From positions 1 through 64,000 of the forward strand of contig JAQGNY010000054.1 in NCBI GenBank assembly GCA_028293825.1: DNA of 64,000 bases, in the 5' to 3' direction. The DNA comes from Verrucomicrobiaceae bacterium (GTDB taxonomy: Bacteria > Pseudomonadota > Gammaproteobacteria > Pseudomonadales > CAMLJR01). The notes below the pieces were generated by a model. It was given only the letters and a program-made list of their open reading frames with translations, was not told the DNA's origin and searched no databases. The position numbers and the translations under genes were made by a program. Below are positions 55,531-64,000 of this stretch, piece after piece (the stretch's first letter is position 1; each line of letters starts with the position of its first letter).

Positions 55531-56011
55531 AGAAACTTTCCTCGTTATTCTTATGGCTCGTTATTCGTGTGGAATGCCTCGTGGCACGGCTTACAGCGGC
55601 GCTAAGCGCCTAGCCGTGGCCGTATTCCCGGAGCGAAAAATACAGATTGAAACGGCTCAACAGCCTGTGAGTTTGAGCGTGTTCGGCGCTGCTCGCCTTT
55701 ATTGGTTTTAGCAGCATTTGCGTTAGCCGCAGGTATCGGCAAATCGCAATCGGAACGCAAGGCACGACGCCATCCTAACAATGCGCAGCGCATTGATAAT
55801 CCGTCGCCCGCTGAATGTACTGTTCAACGCCGTGAAACAATGCACGCAAAACAACAGCTGCTGAATAATTCAAAGCGAATAAGCCGCGCGACTTCCTATG
55901 GCGCGGCTCCGGAAACTCAGTTTGCCGCCGCCCTTGAAATACGACGATGGAGGCGCGATTAAGTAACCTTATTTCTCCGCTGTCATCGCGCCCGCTCTCA
56001 CTGGACCATTC
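55531..56011. promoter_or_regulatory. Divergent spacer between the catabolic operon and the metallophosphoesterase gene
   Basis: This should contain promoters for both directions. Open frames at 55602-55793 (minus) and 55702-55962 (plus) have no motifs. An imperfect inverted match between the gcacggctta and tagccgtggc segments near 55580-55615 may form a hairpin. No gene is supported. Confidence 0.35.
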
Positions 56012-57169
56012 ATGTCCCGCAGAAACTTCTTTATGTTCGCCATCGTTCTTTTAGCGCTGCTGCATAGCTACATCGGCTGGCGCCTGTTGCCGGATTTACC
56101 GGTAGCCACGATGTGGCGCGACCTGGGTGCACTCTATCTCGCGCTGTCGTGCGCCGTAATTCCACTGGGCATGCTCGCGCGTGGCATTAAACGTCAGCCG
56201 CTGGCCGACCGCTTGGCGTGGCTTGGGTTTCTCAGCATGGGTTTATTTTCATCGCTGCTTATTCTGACCGTGCTGCGCGATGTAACGCTGCTCGGCGGCT
56301 GGAGCATCACGCGCGCGGTGGCACCAGCGGCGGTAGTAGCACTTCCGAGTTGGACAATGTATTCCGCGATTGCAGCGCCGGTGTTGGCGCTACTCGTGAC
56401 GCTAATCGGTTTTATAAACGCGCGGCGCATCGCCCAGGTCATTCACGTCGACGTGCCGTTGGCCAACCTTCCCGCTGAATTACACGGTTTTACCATCGCG
56501 CAAATCAGCGATGTGCATGTCGGGCCGACGATCAAACGCAATTACCTGAAACGCATTGTCGAACGCATTAATGGATTAGATGCAGACATCGTTGCAATTA
56601 CCGGCGATCTCGTCGATGGCCGCGTCAGCGAACTCACTTTTCACACCGCGCCATTGGCCGATATTAAAACGCGCTATGGCAGTTATTTCGTCACCGGCAA
56701 TCATGAATATTATTCCAACGCACCGGAGTGGATTACCGAGTTAAAGCGTTTGGGTTTACGCGTTTTATTAAACGAGCACGTGGTGGTGTCGCACAATAAT
56801 GCCGCGCTGGTCGTGGCCGGCATAACCGATTTCAGCGGCGGACAATTCGACCCCGCGCACCGCAGCGATGCGCAAGCCGCCATTGCCGGCGCGCCTGTCG
56901 ACGCCACCAAACTATTGCTGGCACATCAGCCGCGCTCGGTCGATGACGCCGCCAAGGCCGGCTTCGATATACAGCTTTCCGGCCACACGCATGGCGGACA
57001 ATTCTGGCCGTGGAATTTCTTTGTGCCGCTGCAACAACCGTATACCGCAGGCCTGCATCGTTTTAAAAATATGTGGATTTATGTCAGCCGTGGCACTGGT
57101 TATTGGGGGCCACCAAAACGGTTCGGCGCACCGTCGGAAATAACACGATTGCGCTTGGTCCGTGCTTAA
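56012..57169 (+). CDS. Membrane-anchored metallophosphoesterase
   Basis: This 385-residue protein has four hydrophobic helices in its first 140 residues, then a calcineurin-like phosphoesterase domain. Metal-binding motifs are ISDVHVG, TGDLVDG, GNHEYY and GHTHGGQ, spaced as in the YaeI-type family. It should cleave phosphoester bonds in a lipid or nucleotide substrate at the membrane face; the substrate is unknown. It begins a plus-strand transcript ending at the hairpin at 57166. Confidence 0.9.
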   Translation: MSRRNFFMFAIVLLALLHSYIGWRLLPDLPVATMWRDLGALYLALSCAVIPLGMLARGIKRQPLADRLAWLGFLSMGLFSSLLILTVLRDVTLLGGWSITRAVAPAAVVALPSWTMYSAIAAPVLALLVTLIGFINARRIAQVIHVDVPLANLPAELHGFTIAQISDVHVGPTIKRNYLKRIVERINGLDADIVAITGDLVDGRVSELTFHTAPLADIKTRYGSYFVTGNHEYYSNAPEWITELKRLGLRVLLNEHVVVSHNNAALVVAGITDFSGGQFDPAHRSDAQAAIAGAPVDATKLLLAHQPRSVDDAAKAGFDIQLSGHTHGGQFWPWNFFVPLQQPYTAGLHRFKNMWIYVSRGTGYWGPPKRFGAPSEITRLRLVRA

Positions 57170-57217
57170 TTATTTCAGCCTGAAATAATTAATAATTTAT
57201 TTTTCTATAAAAAATAA
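57166..57217 (+). terminator. AT-rich terminator overlapping the stop codon
   Basis: ttaattatttca (57166-57177) and tgaaataattaa (57181-57192) are perfect 12-base arms around gcc; the stop codon TAA (57167-57169) lies inside the left arm. A second inverted repeat, ttattttt/aaaaataa, follows at about 57197-57217. The long AT stem with T-rich sequence after it suggests a terminator or RNA end-protection element. Confidence 0.6.
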
Positions 57218-57275
57218 TCAGAACATTTAACAGGCATTCGCACTGGCTTGTTAAATTACGTTACGGCGCACAGCT

Positions 57276-57817
57276 ATGCTCAACGAGTTTTTAAGACACA
57301 GCGCCGCGCTGATGCAGCAGACGCCAGCAGCGCACGTACTGATTGCCGACGGGGTTTTTCTGCTCGCGTTTATCGCCATCGCGAAAAAATTAAATCGTTT
57401 TATGCCGATATACATCGCATTCATTTTGCCGGGAACAATAGCGCATGAACTCGCGCATTGGAGTATTGCTGTCGCCACCAATGGCAAACCGATTTCCCCG
57501 TTTTCCTCCCCAGACGCACCGCGCACGGATTAATGTTGGGGCAGGTCGCATTTCGCAACCCGCGCTGGTACAACGTGCCATTTATCGCGCTCGCACCGCT
57601 GTTATTACTGCCATTCGCACTGTGGCTCTACCTACACGAGACAGCAAGAATTCCTTTGTTGCACGCCTGGCACTGGATCAGTCTTTATCTGGTTATCGCA
57701 GCGGGCGTCAGCTCGATTCCATCGAGCATCGATATGCGGCTTGCCTGGAAATACAGTGCACCGTTGTTACTTGCAGGCGGGGTGGTAATTTTTATTTTTA
57801 TGCTGTGGCTGCATTAA
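57276..57817 (+). pseudogene. Polytopic membrane protein with HEXXH motif, one frameshift
   Basis: From ATG 57276 the frame reads to HELAHWSIAVATNGKPISPF and then loses sense. From about 57514 a second frame reads RRTAHGLMLGQVAFRNPRWY and continues through hydrophobic segments to a stop at 57817. One extra base in ttttcctcccc (57504-57514) joins the two into about 180 residues with four to five membrane helices. HELAH is an HEXXH zinc-binding motif inside a membrane segment, as in some membrane-embedded metallopeptidases; function is unknown. The clean join suggests an assembly error or a very recent mutation. Confidence 0.6.
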
Positions 57818-58022
57818 ATTTTATTGCAAAAAAATTCGATTTTATTGCTGTGGCGAAGGATTATTAAATATAAAAAAACGTCTGAAATAACAGCGCAAAA
57901 AGCAATATTAAGCAGGAAACTATTTTTCGTCGAAATAACACCCCAACCGCCAATTTTTGCACAGACCGTCCCGCTTATTTAAAAAAAACAGCTAACTGGC
58001 TATAAATAGTTCAATAAATGAT

Positions 58023-59438
58023 TTATGGCGGCGACCATACAACGTCATTATTCACCGCATAAGGACGACAATCTTTTAATTGTTTTTTGCAAGCGTTTAA
58101 CCCACGTCCGAGCGGATCAATACCGCCGATCATAGTTGCCACGACACCGTCAGCGCTGATCAAAAATGCACGCGGTAACGGTCTGGTTAAAAACAGCTGA
58201 TACTGTTGCCGGCCTTTTTCGGTGAGATACGGCACCGCGACAACGTCATCAAGTGCAGCAAAATGTGTGCTCGCGGGAATGGGTGTTGGCTTTACCCATA
58301 CGACCGCATTGTCGATGGCATAAGTGCGACATTCTTTTTGTAATTTTTTGCAGCTATTTAGCGCCCGCGCCAACGGATCGAAGCCGCCCGTCGTTGACAC
58401 AACAACACCGTCACTACTCAGTAAAAAAGCGCGCGGTAAAGGCTTCGCTAAAAAATCGCGATACGTCTGCCTATTAGCATCGGTTAAAAATGGCACGGCA
58501 TTAACATCATCCAGTGCAGCATATTCTGTTGCCGCTGGCGTAGGCTTCGGAAGAAATTCTGGATGCGCAATTTGATTTGGCAAGCTCAGCTTTTCAAGAA
58601 AGGCATCAACCTTGGGCCCCCAAATATCCAGACCTTCGGGAAACCCCAGTAAATTATGCGAGTCGTTCATGAAGTTGCCATAGGCAACCAGTTCGGCAGG
58701 ACCTCCGGCTGCTGCATAACGCTGATAAGCTGCACGCCACGCCAGCTCCGAAAATACTTTGTCATTGCTTCCATAAAACCAGATGGATGGAATCTGCGTG
58801 CGCTCACCAAAATATGCCGCACCCGCTGCCATACTAACTTCGGAGTCCGCACAATCCGATTCACGAATGCCGCCAGAGAAGTTAATTAATCCTTTTACTT
58901 CGGGAATATTAAGCACACCCAATGCAAGCGTATTCCAACCACCGAAACTTTGACCCGCTACAACAACGCGACTTCCATCAATAAACGGCTGCGCCTGCAT
59001 GTACCGAAGAACTGCTCGAATATCTTTTGCATTGCGCACACCTGTGGTCACAAGATCGCAACCATGATGTTCCATCTGCCCACCGGAGCCGGCAAAGCCG
59101 CGCATCATTGGCAACGCCACTGCATAGCCGCGCGATAAAAAATAGTACGCAGAAAAAGTAAATCGATAGCGCGGGTTATCTTTTGGCTTTTTTTTACTAT
59201 CCGAACCGTGATTCATTATCACCAACGGAAATGGACCCGGACCGCTCGGTGTGTAGATCGTGACTTGCAGCATAACCGGACGCTCTTGGTCACTTGGCAC
59301 AGTCACTACACGTTCATTCATCGATGCCTCGGGAACTCTAAGAGCATCCAAGCCATCGTCGTCGGCACATGCAATGGTTATTCTGTAAAAATATACTAAA
59401 AAAAACAGGACAGTCCAGAGCCTGAAATTTTTCGACAT
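58023..59438 (-). CDS. Exported alpha/beta hydrolase with duplicated C-terminal domain
   Basis: This 471-residue protein has a signal peptide (LWTVLFFLVYFYRITIACA), then an alpha/beta hydrolase domain: NHGSDSKKK, oxyanion-like region, nucleophile Ser in VAGQSFGGWN and a possible His in NDSHNLLG. It resembles dienelactone hydrolases and esterases. The C-terminus has two tandem copies of about 80 residues, each with AALDDV, PLPRAFL, GG.DPL.R.LN.CKK and C..YA..N.VVW. This repeat occurs in other exported proteins and its role is unknown. The ATG at 59438 has gaggg upstream. Confidence 0.8.
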   Translation of the reverse strand: MSKNFRLWTVLFFLVYFYRITIACADDDGLDALRVPEASMNERVVTVPSDQERPVMLQVTIYTPSGPGPFPLVIMNHGSDSKKKPKDNPRYRFTFSAYYFLSRGYAVALPMMRGFAGSGGQMEHHGCDLVTTGVRNAKDIRAVLRYMQAQPFIDGSRVVVAGQSFGGWNTLALGVLNIPEVKGLINFSGGIRESDCADSEVSMAAGAAYFGERTQIPSIWFYGSNDKVFSELAWRAAYQRYAAAGGPAELVAYGNFMNDSHNLLGFPEGLDIWGPKVDAFLEKLSLPNQIAHPEFLPKPTPAATEYAALDDVNAVPFLTDANRQTYRDFLAKPLPRAFLLSSDGVVVSTTGGFDPLARALNSCKKLQKECRTYAIDNAVVWVKPTPIPASTHFAALDDVVAVPYLTEKGRQQYQLFLTRPLPRAFLISADGVVATMIGGIDPLGRGLNACKKQLKDCRPYAVNNDVVWSPP

Positions 59439-59542
59439 AACTCCCTCGCCGATTTTCATAGATCATATTGAAGAACGTATATTCCTCGTCACATCAAATA
59501 GCGAACTAGACTATTAAATAAAAAATCTTTAACTGAAGTCGA

Positions 59543-61003
59543 TCACAAGCCAAAACTTTTTAGCTGTTGTTTAATAAACAGCAGCGCATCAGCCGGAGTT
59601 TGATGATTGGGCACTTGCGGTAAAAAACCATGGACTAAACTTTCTACGTGGGTCTCTATTTCTCTAAAAATACTTTCTTTCTGCTGCAGATTTTCGATAT
59701 TTGGCAAATGTGCGGCCGCTTCATGCAAAGCTTTTTGCATGCCATTGAGCGGTGCATTTAGTGCATCTTGCAGTTCACCGGGTGTCGCTGCGTAATTCAA
59801 CGCACTCACCGCGGCGGGCCCGTCGTTCTCCGGCAGAGCTAAGTTCAATACCGACTCAAGGTTTGGAGCGACCGCATCCCGATTGCTCAGCGGCGGGCCC
59901 AATGTGAAGCATTTTCGCAGCGTAGAAATTACTGAAGTGTGGTCGAACGGATGCGGCGGCCCTTGATGTGGCAGACATCTATCTGGCGTAACTCTTAATA
60001 CAGTTCCTGCCTTAATAAATGGCGAGATCAACAAAGCCGGCACGCGCACTCCATAGCGATCAAAACCAAACGGTTTTGCGTTGGAAGTATCGGGTGGTAT
60101 CGCTAATGGCGGTGCCGCGTGATCATAACAACCACCATGTTCGTCGTAAGTGATAATCAGCAGAGTTTCTTTCCACTGTGGCGAACTTCTAACAGCGTTA
60201 TAAACTGATGCAATCAATTGTTCGCCCATCCCCACATTGTGCGGAGGATGTTGATCGTTTGGCAGCTCGATGTCGGGAAAATACCGCGGCTCGATAAAAG
60301 AATAAGCAGGTAAATTACCCGCCTCTGCATCGCTTAAAAATTCTTTAAAAGGTCGGAAATTTTCCACATGCGGCCATAGCCGCGTCAAGGTAAGTGTCTG
60401 CGGAAAATCATGAAAATAGATCTTCCAGGGCTTACCCACTTCGCTGAGACGATTGAAAACACTGTTCATCAAATAAGGAAAATGTACGGGCGAATTATTC
60501 TCATAACCGCCAGCCGAGCCAGTGTGAAGAAAAAATCGGTTAGGCCAGGTCTGGCAAGGCGCCGACGCGAACCATTGATCGCATACTGCAAATTGTTGTG
60601 CGAGCAGGCTCATAACGGGAAGCTGAGCCGGGCTGTAGTAATGCATGACCGATTTCGGTGAATAATTCGTGCTGGGCTGCTCGGTTTGGCGAACGTAGTT
60701 ATTTACGAAACCATTCATCGTCGGCGGAAGATATCCCGGTCTACCATCCAGACCGAACAGCTGCATATTACTATCGGTCCACAGTTCACCGGGGTCCGGC
60801 GTCGGTGTCGACATAGCCAGCGCGTCTGTAGCAGAACTGGTCCAAACCGACACATCGGCCTGATCGTGTAGCGGGTTGGATTCTTCGCCGGACAAGCCAT
60901 TAAATGCTTCGCTGGCAGTGCGAAGTTGCCCGAGCATACTGTCGAATGAGCGGTTCTCTAGCATCAGTACAACGATGCGTTTGATATCCGATAACGTCGC
61001 CAT
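59543..61003 (-). CDS. Phosphoesterase family protein (phospholipase C/acid phosphatase-like)
   Basis: This 486-residue protein has the family start RIVVLMLENRSFDSMLGQL, with key residues ENRSFD for metal binding and nucleophile. It also has HTGSAGGYENN, then ITYDEHGGCYDHAAPP. By family it cleaves phosphate esters such as phospholipids. Unlike most relatives it has no signal peptide at the chosen ATG, so either export uses another route or the protein is cytoplasmic. It is monocistronic. Confidence 0.85.
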   Translation of the reverse strand: MATLSDIKRIVVLMLENRSFDSMLGQLRTASEAFNGLSGEESNPLHDQADVSVWTSSATDALAMSTPTPDPGELWTDSNMQLFGLDGRPGYLPPTMNGFVNNYVRQTEQPSTNYSPKSVMHYYSPAQLPVMSLLAQQFAVCDQWFASAPCQTWPNRFFLHTGSAGGYENNSPVHFPYLMNSVFNRLSEVGKPWKIYFHDFPQTLTLTRLWPHVENFRPFKEFLSDAEAGNLPAYSFIEPRYFPDIELPNDQHPPHNVGMGEQLIASVYNAVRSSPQWKETLLIITYDEHGGCYDHAAPPLAIPPDTSNAKPFGFDRYGVRVPALLISPFIKAGTVLRVTPDRCLPHQGPPHPFDHTSVISTLRKCFTLGPPLSNRDAVAPNLESVLNLALPENDGPAAVSALNYAATPGELQDALNAPLNGMQKALHEAAAHLPNIENLQQKESIFREIETHVESLVHGFLPQVPNHQTPADALLFIKQQLKSFGL

Positions 61004-61130
61004 GTCAAATCCTGTTGATGAAGGAAACGGTTTTCAATTTTTTTGATGCCACTAATTTAATACTTACCATTCATAAGCTGACGAATCGCTGTCATCGAAA
61101 CTTCGCAGGCCGTGCGGAAATGGTCGTACG

Positions 61131-61751
61131 CTATTTACCCATAACCATCTCACCAATCGACGAATACCTGACCGCATACCAAACACTTTTCACGTACTCG
61201 ATGGTGATTGCACCGGACTCATGTAACGGCAGCCAATAGTAACTAGTGCCGCCAGGAGCAACGCCGATTGCGCCAAATTGAATGCCGGGCCAAACGTGTC
61301 TAAATACAAACAACGCGCGCTTGGTGTGATACCAGGATGTCACTAAAATAATTTTTTTCGGATTGAACGGCGTCAATATTTGACGCGTGTAAACCGCATT
61401 TTCATACGTCGAATTTGAATCGCACTCATGGGTGATATTGGCGGCCGGAACGCCTGCCATTTCCAAACGCCGCACATTGAGCAGGCAGTCGCCGTCGCCC
61501 GAAACAAATACTTTCGGCGCCATGCCGGCGCGGTATAACTCCGCTGCGCCGATTACCCTCTCTCCCGATTCGCCGCCCAAAACCACTATCCAATCCACAG
61601 CCGTCATACGTGTGCTAGATGACAGTAGCTGCCTTGCGGCGTGAACGAGAAAAACCCAACAAATCACCGTAACAATTGCAGCGATTCCGATCCAGGCTAA
61701 AAAAGTTTTTGCGCTCTGCCATTTACTCCGCACCCCAACCTCATACCGCAT
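61131..61751 (-). CDS. YdcF/SanA-like DUF218 membrane protein
   Basis: This 206-residue protein has one N-terminal membrane helix (LAWIGIAAIVTVICWVFLV) and a DUF218 domain: DWIVVLGGESGERV, GMAPKVFVSGDGDC, NSTYENAVYTRQIL and VTSWYHTKRALFVF. This family includes SanA and ElyC, linked to cell-envelope upkeep. The ATG at 61751 is chosen because ggagaaacag precedes it. Longer starts up to 61847 are possible. The gene is divergent from the ArnT-like gene, 288 bases away. Confidence 0.8.
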   Translation of the reverse strand: MRYEVGVRSKWQSAKTFLAWIGIAAIVTVICWVFLVHAARQLLSSSTRMTAVDWIVVLGGESGERVIGAAELYRAGMAPKVFVSGDGDCLLNVRRLEMAGVPAANITHECDSNSTYENAVYTRQILTPFNPKKIILVTSWYHTKRALFVFRHVWPGIQFGAIGVAPGGTSYYWLPLHESGAITIEYVKSVWYAVRYSSIGEMVMGK

Positions 61752-62039
61752 CTGTTTCTCCAGCATCGAGCGAATCACTCGGGCCTTTCTTCCACCCATC
61801 GGAGTGAGCCCGTGTTTATAGGTTCCATTAACGCACATTCGGTGCAAATAAATTCGTTGAAACAGTCGCCTCTTCTATTTGCTCCCTTGAAAAAGTACTC
61901 GCCCATCGCAAAACGATTTAGCGACAAAAAATGGCATTCAATCCACGGAAACGGTCTTAGCGTCACCGCGTAAGCTTCCTGTAATCTCACCTCACTTAAG
62001 CTTCGCTTCTTCATCGCAGCTATTGCCGCGCTTTATCTA

Positions 62040-63620
62040 ATGGAAGTTTTAGTGAGTTCATCCAATCTGTTCGCGCGCAACGATCGTAGTTTGCGCGCCG
62101 ACGTAGCTTTTCTCCTGTGTTTACTGGTGCCTGCATTTTTATTATTGCTCGGCCTGCGCCCTCTGTCTGTGCCGGATGAGGGCCGATATCCCGAAATTGC
62201 GCGCGAAATGATGCTGAGCGGCGATTACATCACGCCCAAGATCAACGGCATTGTGTTCCTCGATAAACCGGCGCTGTACTACTGGCTGCAAACGGTGTCA
62301 TTCCATATTTTCGGCGTGCATTCATGGAGCGTGCGTTTAATGCCGGCGCTATTTGGCGTGCTCGGCGTCGTCGTGGTATTCGTCACGTCAGCAAAATTAT
62401 TTTCGCGTCGCGCAGGCTGGTGGAGCGCCATTATTCTCGCTACCAGTCCGCTGTATTTTTTATCGTCGCAATATGCCGATATGAATATAGAAATCGCTGT
62501 GCTTGTCACTACTGCGCTGTGCTTTTTCTTACTCGGTAATAGCGCCGGTATTGGCTCCAAAGAGCGACGTAATTTATTTCTGGCGGCATGGCTGGCAATG
62601 GGCCTTGGCATAATGACCAAGGGACTTATCGGCATCGTATTTCCGGCCATGATTATCGGCGCCTGGGTTTGTGTCGGTTGGCGCTGGCGACAGCTGCGGC
62701 ATTTCCATTTTTTAAAAGGCATTTTAATAATCGGAATTATTTGCCTGCCGTGGTTTTTAGCCGTTCAAAACAGAAACCCACAATTTTTTCATTTTTTCTT
62801 CATCTATCAACAGTTCGACCGCTTCACCGGTAGCGGTTTTAACAATGTATTTCCAGTTTGGTTTTATGTGCCGGTAATCGCTGTCGGCTTTTTGCCGTGG
62901 AGTGTCTGGCTACCGTCGGCATTGCGAGAACAATGGCAGCGCGCGCGCAATAAAATCAGTGACGAGAATGCGGACGCATACCAATTGTTGCTGTTATGGC
63001 CGCTGCTAATTTTGATATTTTTTTCAATTCCCACATCGAAAGTCGTTGGCTACATTTTGCCGACGCTGCCACCGCTGGCGATGCTAATGGGGGATTTTTT
63101 GGCGCGCCGCTTCGAAGAAAATAAACACGGCACTGAAATTAAAAGCATCTGGGTTTTGCGCAGCATCCGTTATTTTCCATGGGTCGGCGGGTTCGTAATC
63201 TTGGCCGCGATCATTACCGTATCGATCGTCGATCACAGTGGTATTCGTCCACTCGCTAACATGCTGCAAAAAGAGATTACATCGAATGATGTGATCGTCA
63301 GCTACCGCACCTACTACCAAGATTTGCCGATGTACCTGTTATCGCAGAAACCGATGGTGATAGTCGACGACTGGAAAAACCCGGCGATTTTACAAGAGGA
63401 CAATTGGCGGCGCGAATTCTATCTGGGCTTGCAAAACCAGCCTGAAGCAAACAATTGGTTGATCGAGGAAGCAGAATTTGCGCATTTATTATCGACGCAA
63501 AATCGCGTATTTGTTATGGCGCGGATGCGCGACGAAAAGCACCTTGCAGAGCAATATGGTTTAAAAGTTATTCGCCGCGATAAAAAGAACGTACTTATGG
63601 CAACGGCGTCGATACATTAA
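62040..63620 (+). CDS. ArnT-like glycosyltransferase (GT83)
   Basis: This 526-residue polytopic membrane protein has the family's catalytic loop PDEGRYPEIAREMMLSGDYI after the first membrane helix, followed by LDKPALYYWLQ. About ten further hydrophobic segments and a soluble C-terminal domain follow. Relatives transfer 4-amino-arabinose or other sugars from an undecaprenyl carrier to lipid A or polymers, giving polymyxin resistance in some species. The start ATG lacks a strong ribosome-binding site. It is upstream of a response regulator that might belong to the same system. Confidence 0.87.
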   Translation: MEVLVSSSNLFARNDRSLRADVAFLLCLLVPAFLLLLGLRPLSVPDEGRYPEIAREMMLSGDYITPKINGIVFLDKPALYYWLQTVSFHIFGVHSWSVRLMPALFGVLGVVVVFVTSAKLFSRRAGWWSAIILATSPLYFLSSQYADMNIEIAVLVTTALCFFLLGNSAGIGSKERRNLFLAAWLAMGLGIMTKGLIGIVFPAMIIGAWVCVGWRWRQLRHFHFLKGILIIGIICLPWFLAVQNRNPQFFHFFFIYQQFDRFTGSGFNNVFPVWFYVPVIAVGFLPWSVWLPSALREQWQRARNKISDENADAYQLLLLWPLLILIFFSIPTSKVVGYILPTLPPLAMLMGDFLARRFEENKHGTEIKSIWVLRSIRYFPWVGGFVILAAIITVSIVDHSGIRPLANMLQKEITSNDVIVSYRTYYQDLPMYLLSQKPMVIVDDWKNPAILQEDNWRREFYLGLQNQPEANNWLIEEAEFAHLLSTQNRVFVMARMRDEKHLAEQYGLKVIRRDKKNVLMATASIH

Positions 63621-63852
63621 ATTTAATCCCTTCACCGGTTGCCGCAATTGTAATCAGCCGCGCTTTATAAAATTGTTCGCGGTGTTGGTATCACGCCGCG
63701 TAATAGTGTATTCCTACACCGACAAGACCAAAGTTTTGTTGAGCTAATCCTCCGAAAGTATAAGCGTTGTCATTGCCGCCTTCGCGATTCGACCGCTTCA
63801 GCACCGAAGGTAACTGCCAAGCCGGCGACGACACTTTGAGGGTGACGGTTGC

Positions 63853-64000
63853 ATGAGAATTTTATTGGTTGAAGACGACACCATGCTGGGCGAAAGCCTG
63901 CAACGCGGTCTGACACAAAGCGGCCATGCCGTCGATTGGTTGCGCGACGGCGATAGCGCCGACAGCGCCGTGCGCGCGCAACAATTCGATATGGTACTGC
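63853..64000 (+). CDS. OmpR-type response regulator, N-terminal part (runs off the window)
   Basis: Only the first 49 codons are visible. They read MRILLVEDDTMLGESLQRGL, continue through DWLRDGDSADSAVRAQQFDMVL and stop at the window edge. The phospho-acceptor Asp would come soon after. gagggtgac precedes the ATG. The beginning is typical of OmpR/PhoB-family regulators such as QseB/PmrA. A sensor kinase gene is expected downstream. Its place beside an ArnT-like gene fits lipid A control by a PmrAB-type pair, which is inference. Confidence 0.8.
   Translation, partial: MRILLVEDDTMLGESLQRGLTQSGHAVDWLRDGDSADSAVRAQQFDMVL

Noticed and set aside
55602-55962. Two frames in the divergent spacer before the metallophosphoesterase
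   Set aside because: Arg-rich composition typical of chance frames in GC-rich DNA, with no recognisable family.
61775-62014. Minus-strand frame of 79 codons starting MKKRSLSEVRLQEAY
   Set aside because: The start looks plausible, but there is no family match and no clear ribosome-binding site; it overlaps the region upstream of the YdcF-like gene.
1-64000. CRISPR arrays, complete tRNA or rRNA genes, complete insertion sequences
   Set aside because: Looked for regular spaced repeats, tRNA arms and terminal inverted repeats with transposase; found only the tRNA 3' scar and the transposase fragment within the TetR fusion.

Overview
The window looks like a chromosomal segment of a heterotrophic gammaproteobacterium, perhaps of the Cellvibrionales/Spongiibacteraceae type; that placement is an inference. 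It rests on three large TonB-dependent receptors, Rieske oxygenases, a P450, flavin monooxygenase-like proteins, c-di-GMP and hybrid sensor proteins and an ArnT-like glycosyltransferase. Most of it is catabolic or biotransformation DNA for hydrophobic substrates. No rRNA, complete tRNA, CRISPR array or intact insertion sequence was seen.

Layout. (1) 1-4549 looks like the end of an integrated island: a frameshifted PD-(D/E)XK-type protein of about 1,090 codons, ending at a scar that matches the 3' end of an initiator tRNA (4523-4549). (2) 4583-6666: small ORF, PNPOx-like protein, zinc alcohol dehydrogenase. (3) 6757-15599: an oxidation cluster with two neighbouring Rieske-family proteins that have lost opposite halves of the active machinery, a diheme cytochrome c, a Tat-exported flavoprotein, a P450 and a divergent TonB-dependent receptor. 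(4) 15851-23276: second receptor, a small basic protein, a complete Rieske oxygenase, a regulator fusing an IS1595-type transposase N-terminus to a TetR repressor, and an ABC-2 exporter. Similar palindromes precede the Rieske and receptor genes. (5) 23340-28235: LLM flavin oxidoreductases, GST, small conserved proteins, NTF2-like and EthD-like proteins. (6) 28500-34071: AraC regulator divergent from a GC-rich operon of sulfotransferase, DUF1214 protein, epoxide hydrolase and SDR. (7) 34171-46160: SLAC1/TehA transporter, GlxA-type regulator, GGDEF-EAL protein, YXWGXW protein, hybrid kinase plus response regulator, dead GFA-family gene. (8) 46161-55530: LysR, then a minus-strand operon (EthD-like, TonB receptor, SDR, LEH-like epoxide hydrolase, NTF2-like, sulfotransferase, DUF1214, SDR) that repeats the parts list of region 6. 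(9) 56012-64000: metallophosphoesterase, frameshifted HEXXH membrane protein, exported hydrolase with a duplicated C-terminal domain, phosphoesterase, YdcF-like protein, ArnT-like transferase, start of an OmpR-type regulator.

How it may work together (inference): the receptors import a bulky hydrophobic compound; P450, flavoprotein/cytochrome c and Rieske proteins oxidise it; dehydrogenases and epoxide hydrolases process the products. The repeated sulfotransferase-DUF1214 pairing suggests a sulfonated intermediate or another linked step not described to my knowledge. No ferredoxin or ferredoxin reductase was found here, so electron donors for the P450 and Rieske enzymes must be elsewhere.

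Three genes (near 1484, 23393 and 57510) each carry one frameshift that a single extra base at a homopolymer would repair. These could be assembly errors rather than mutations.
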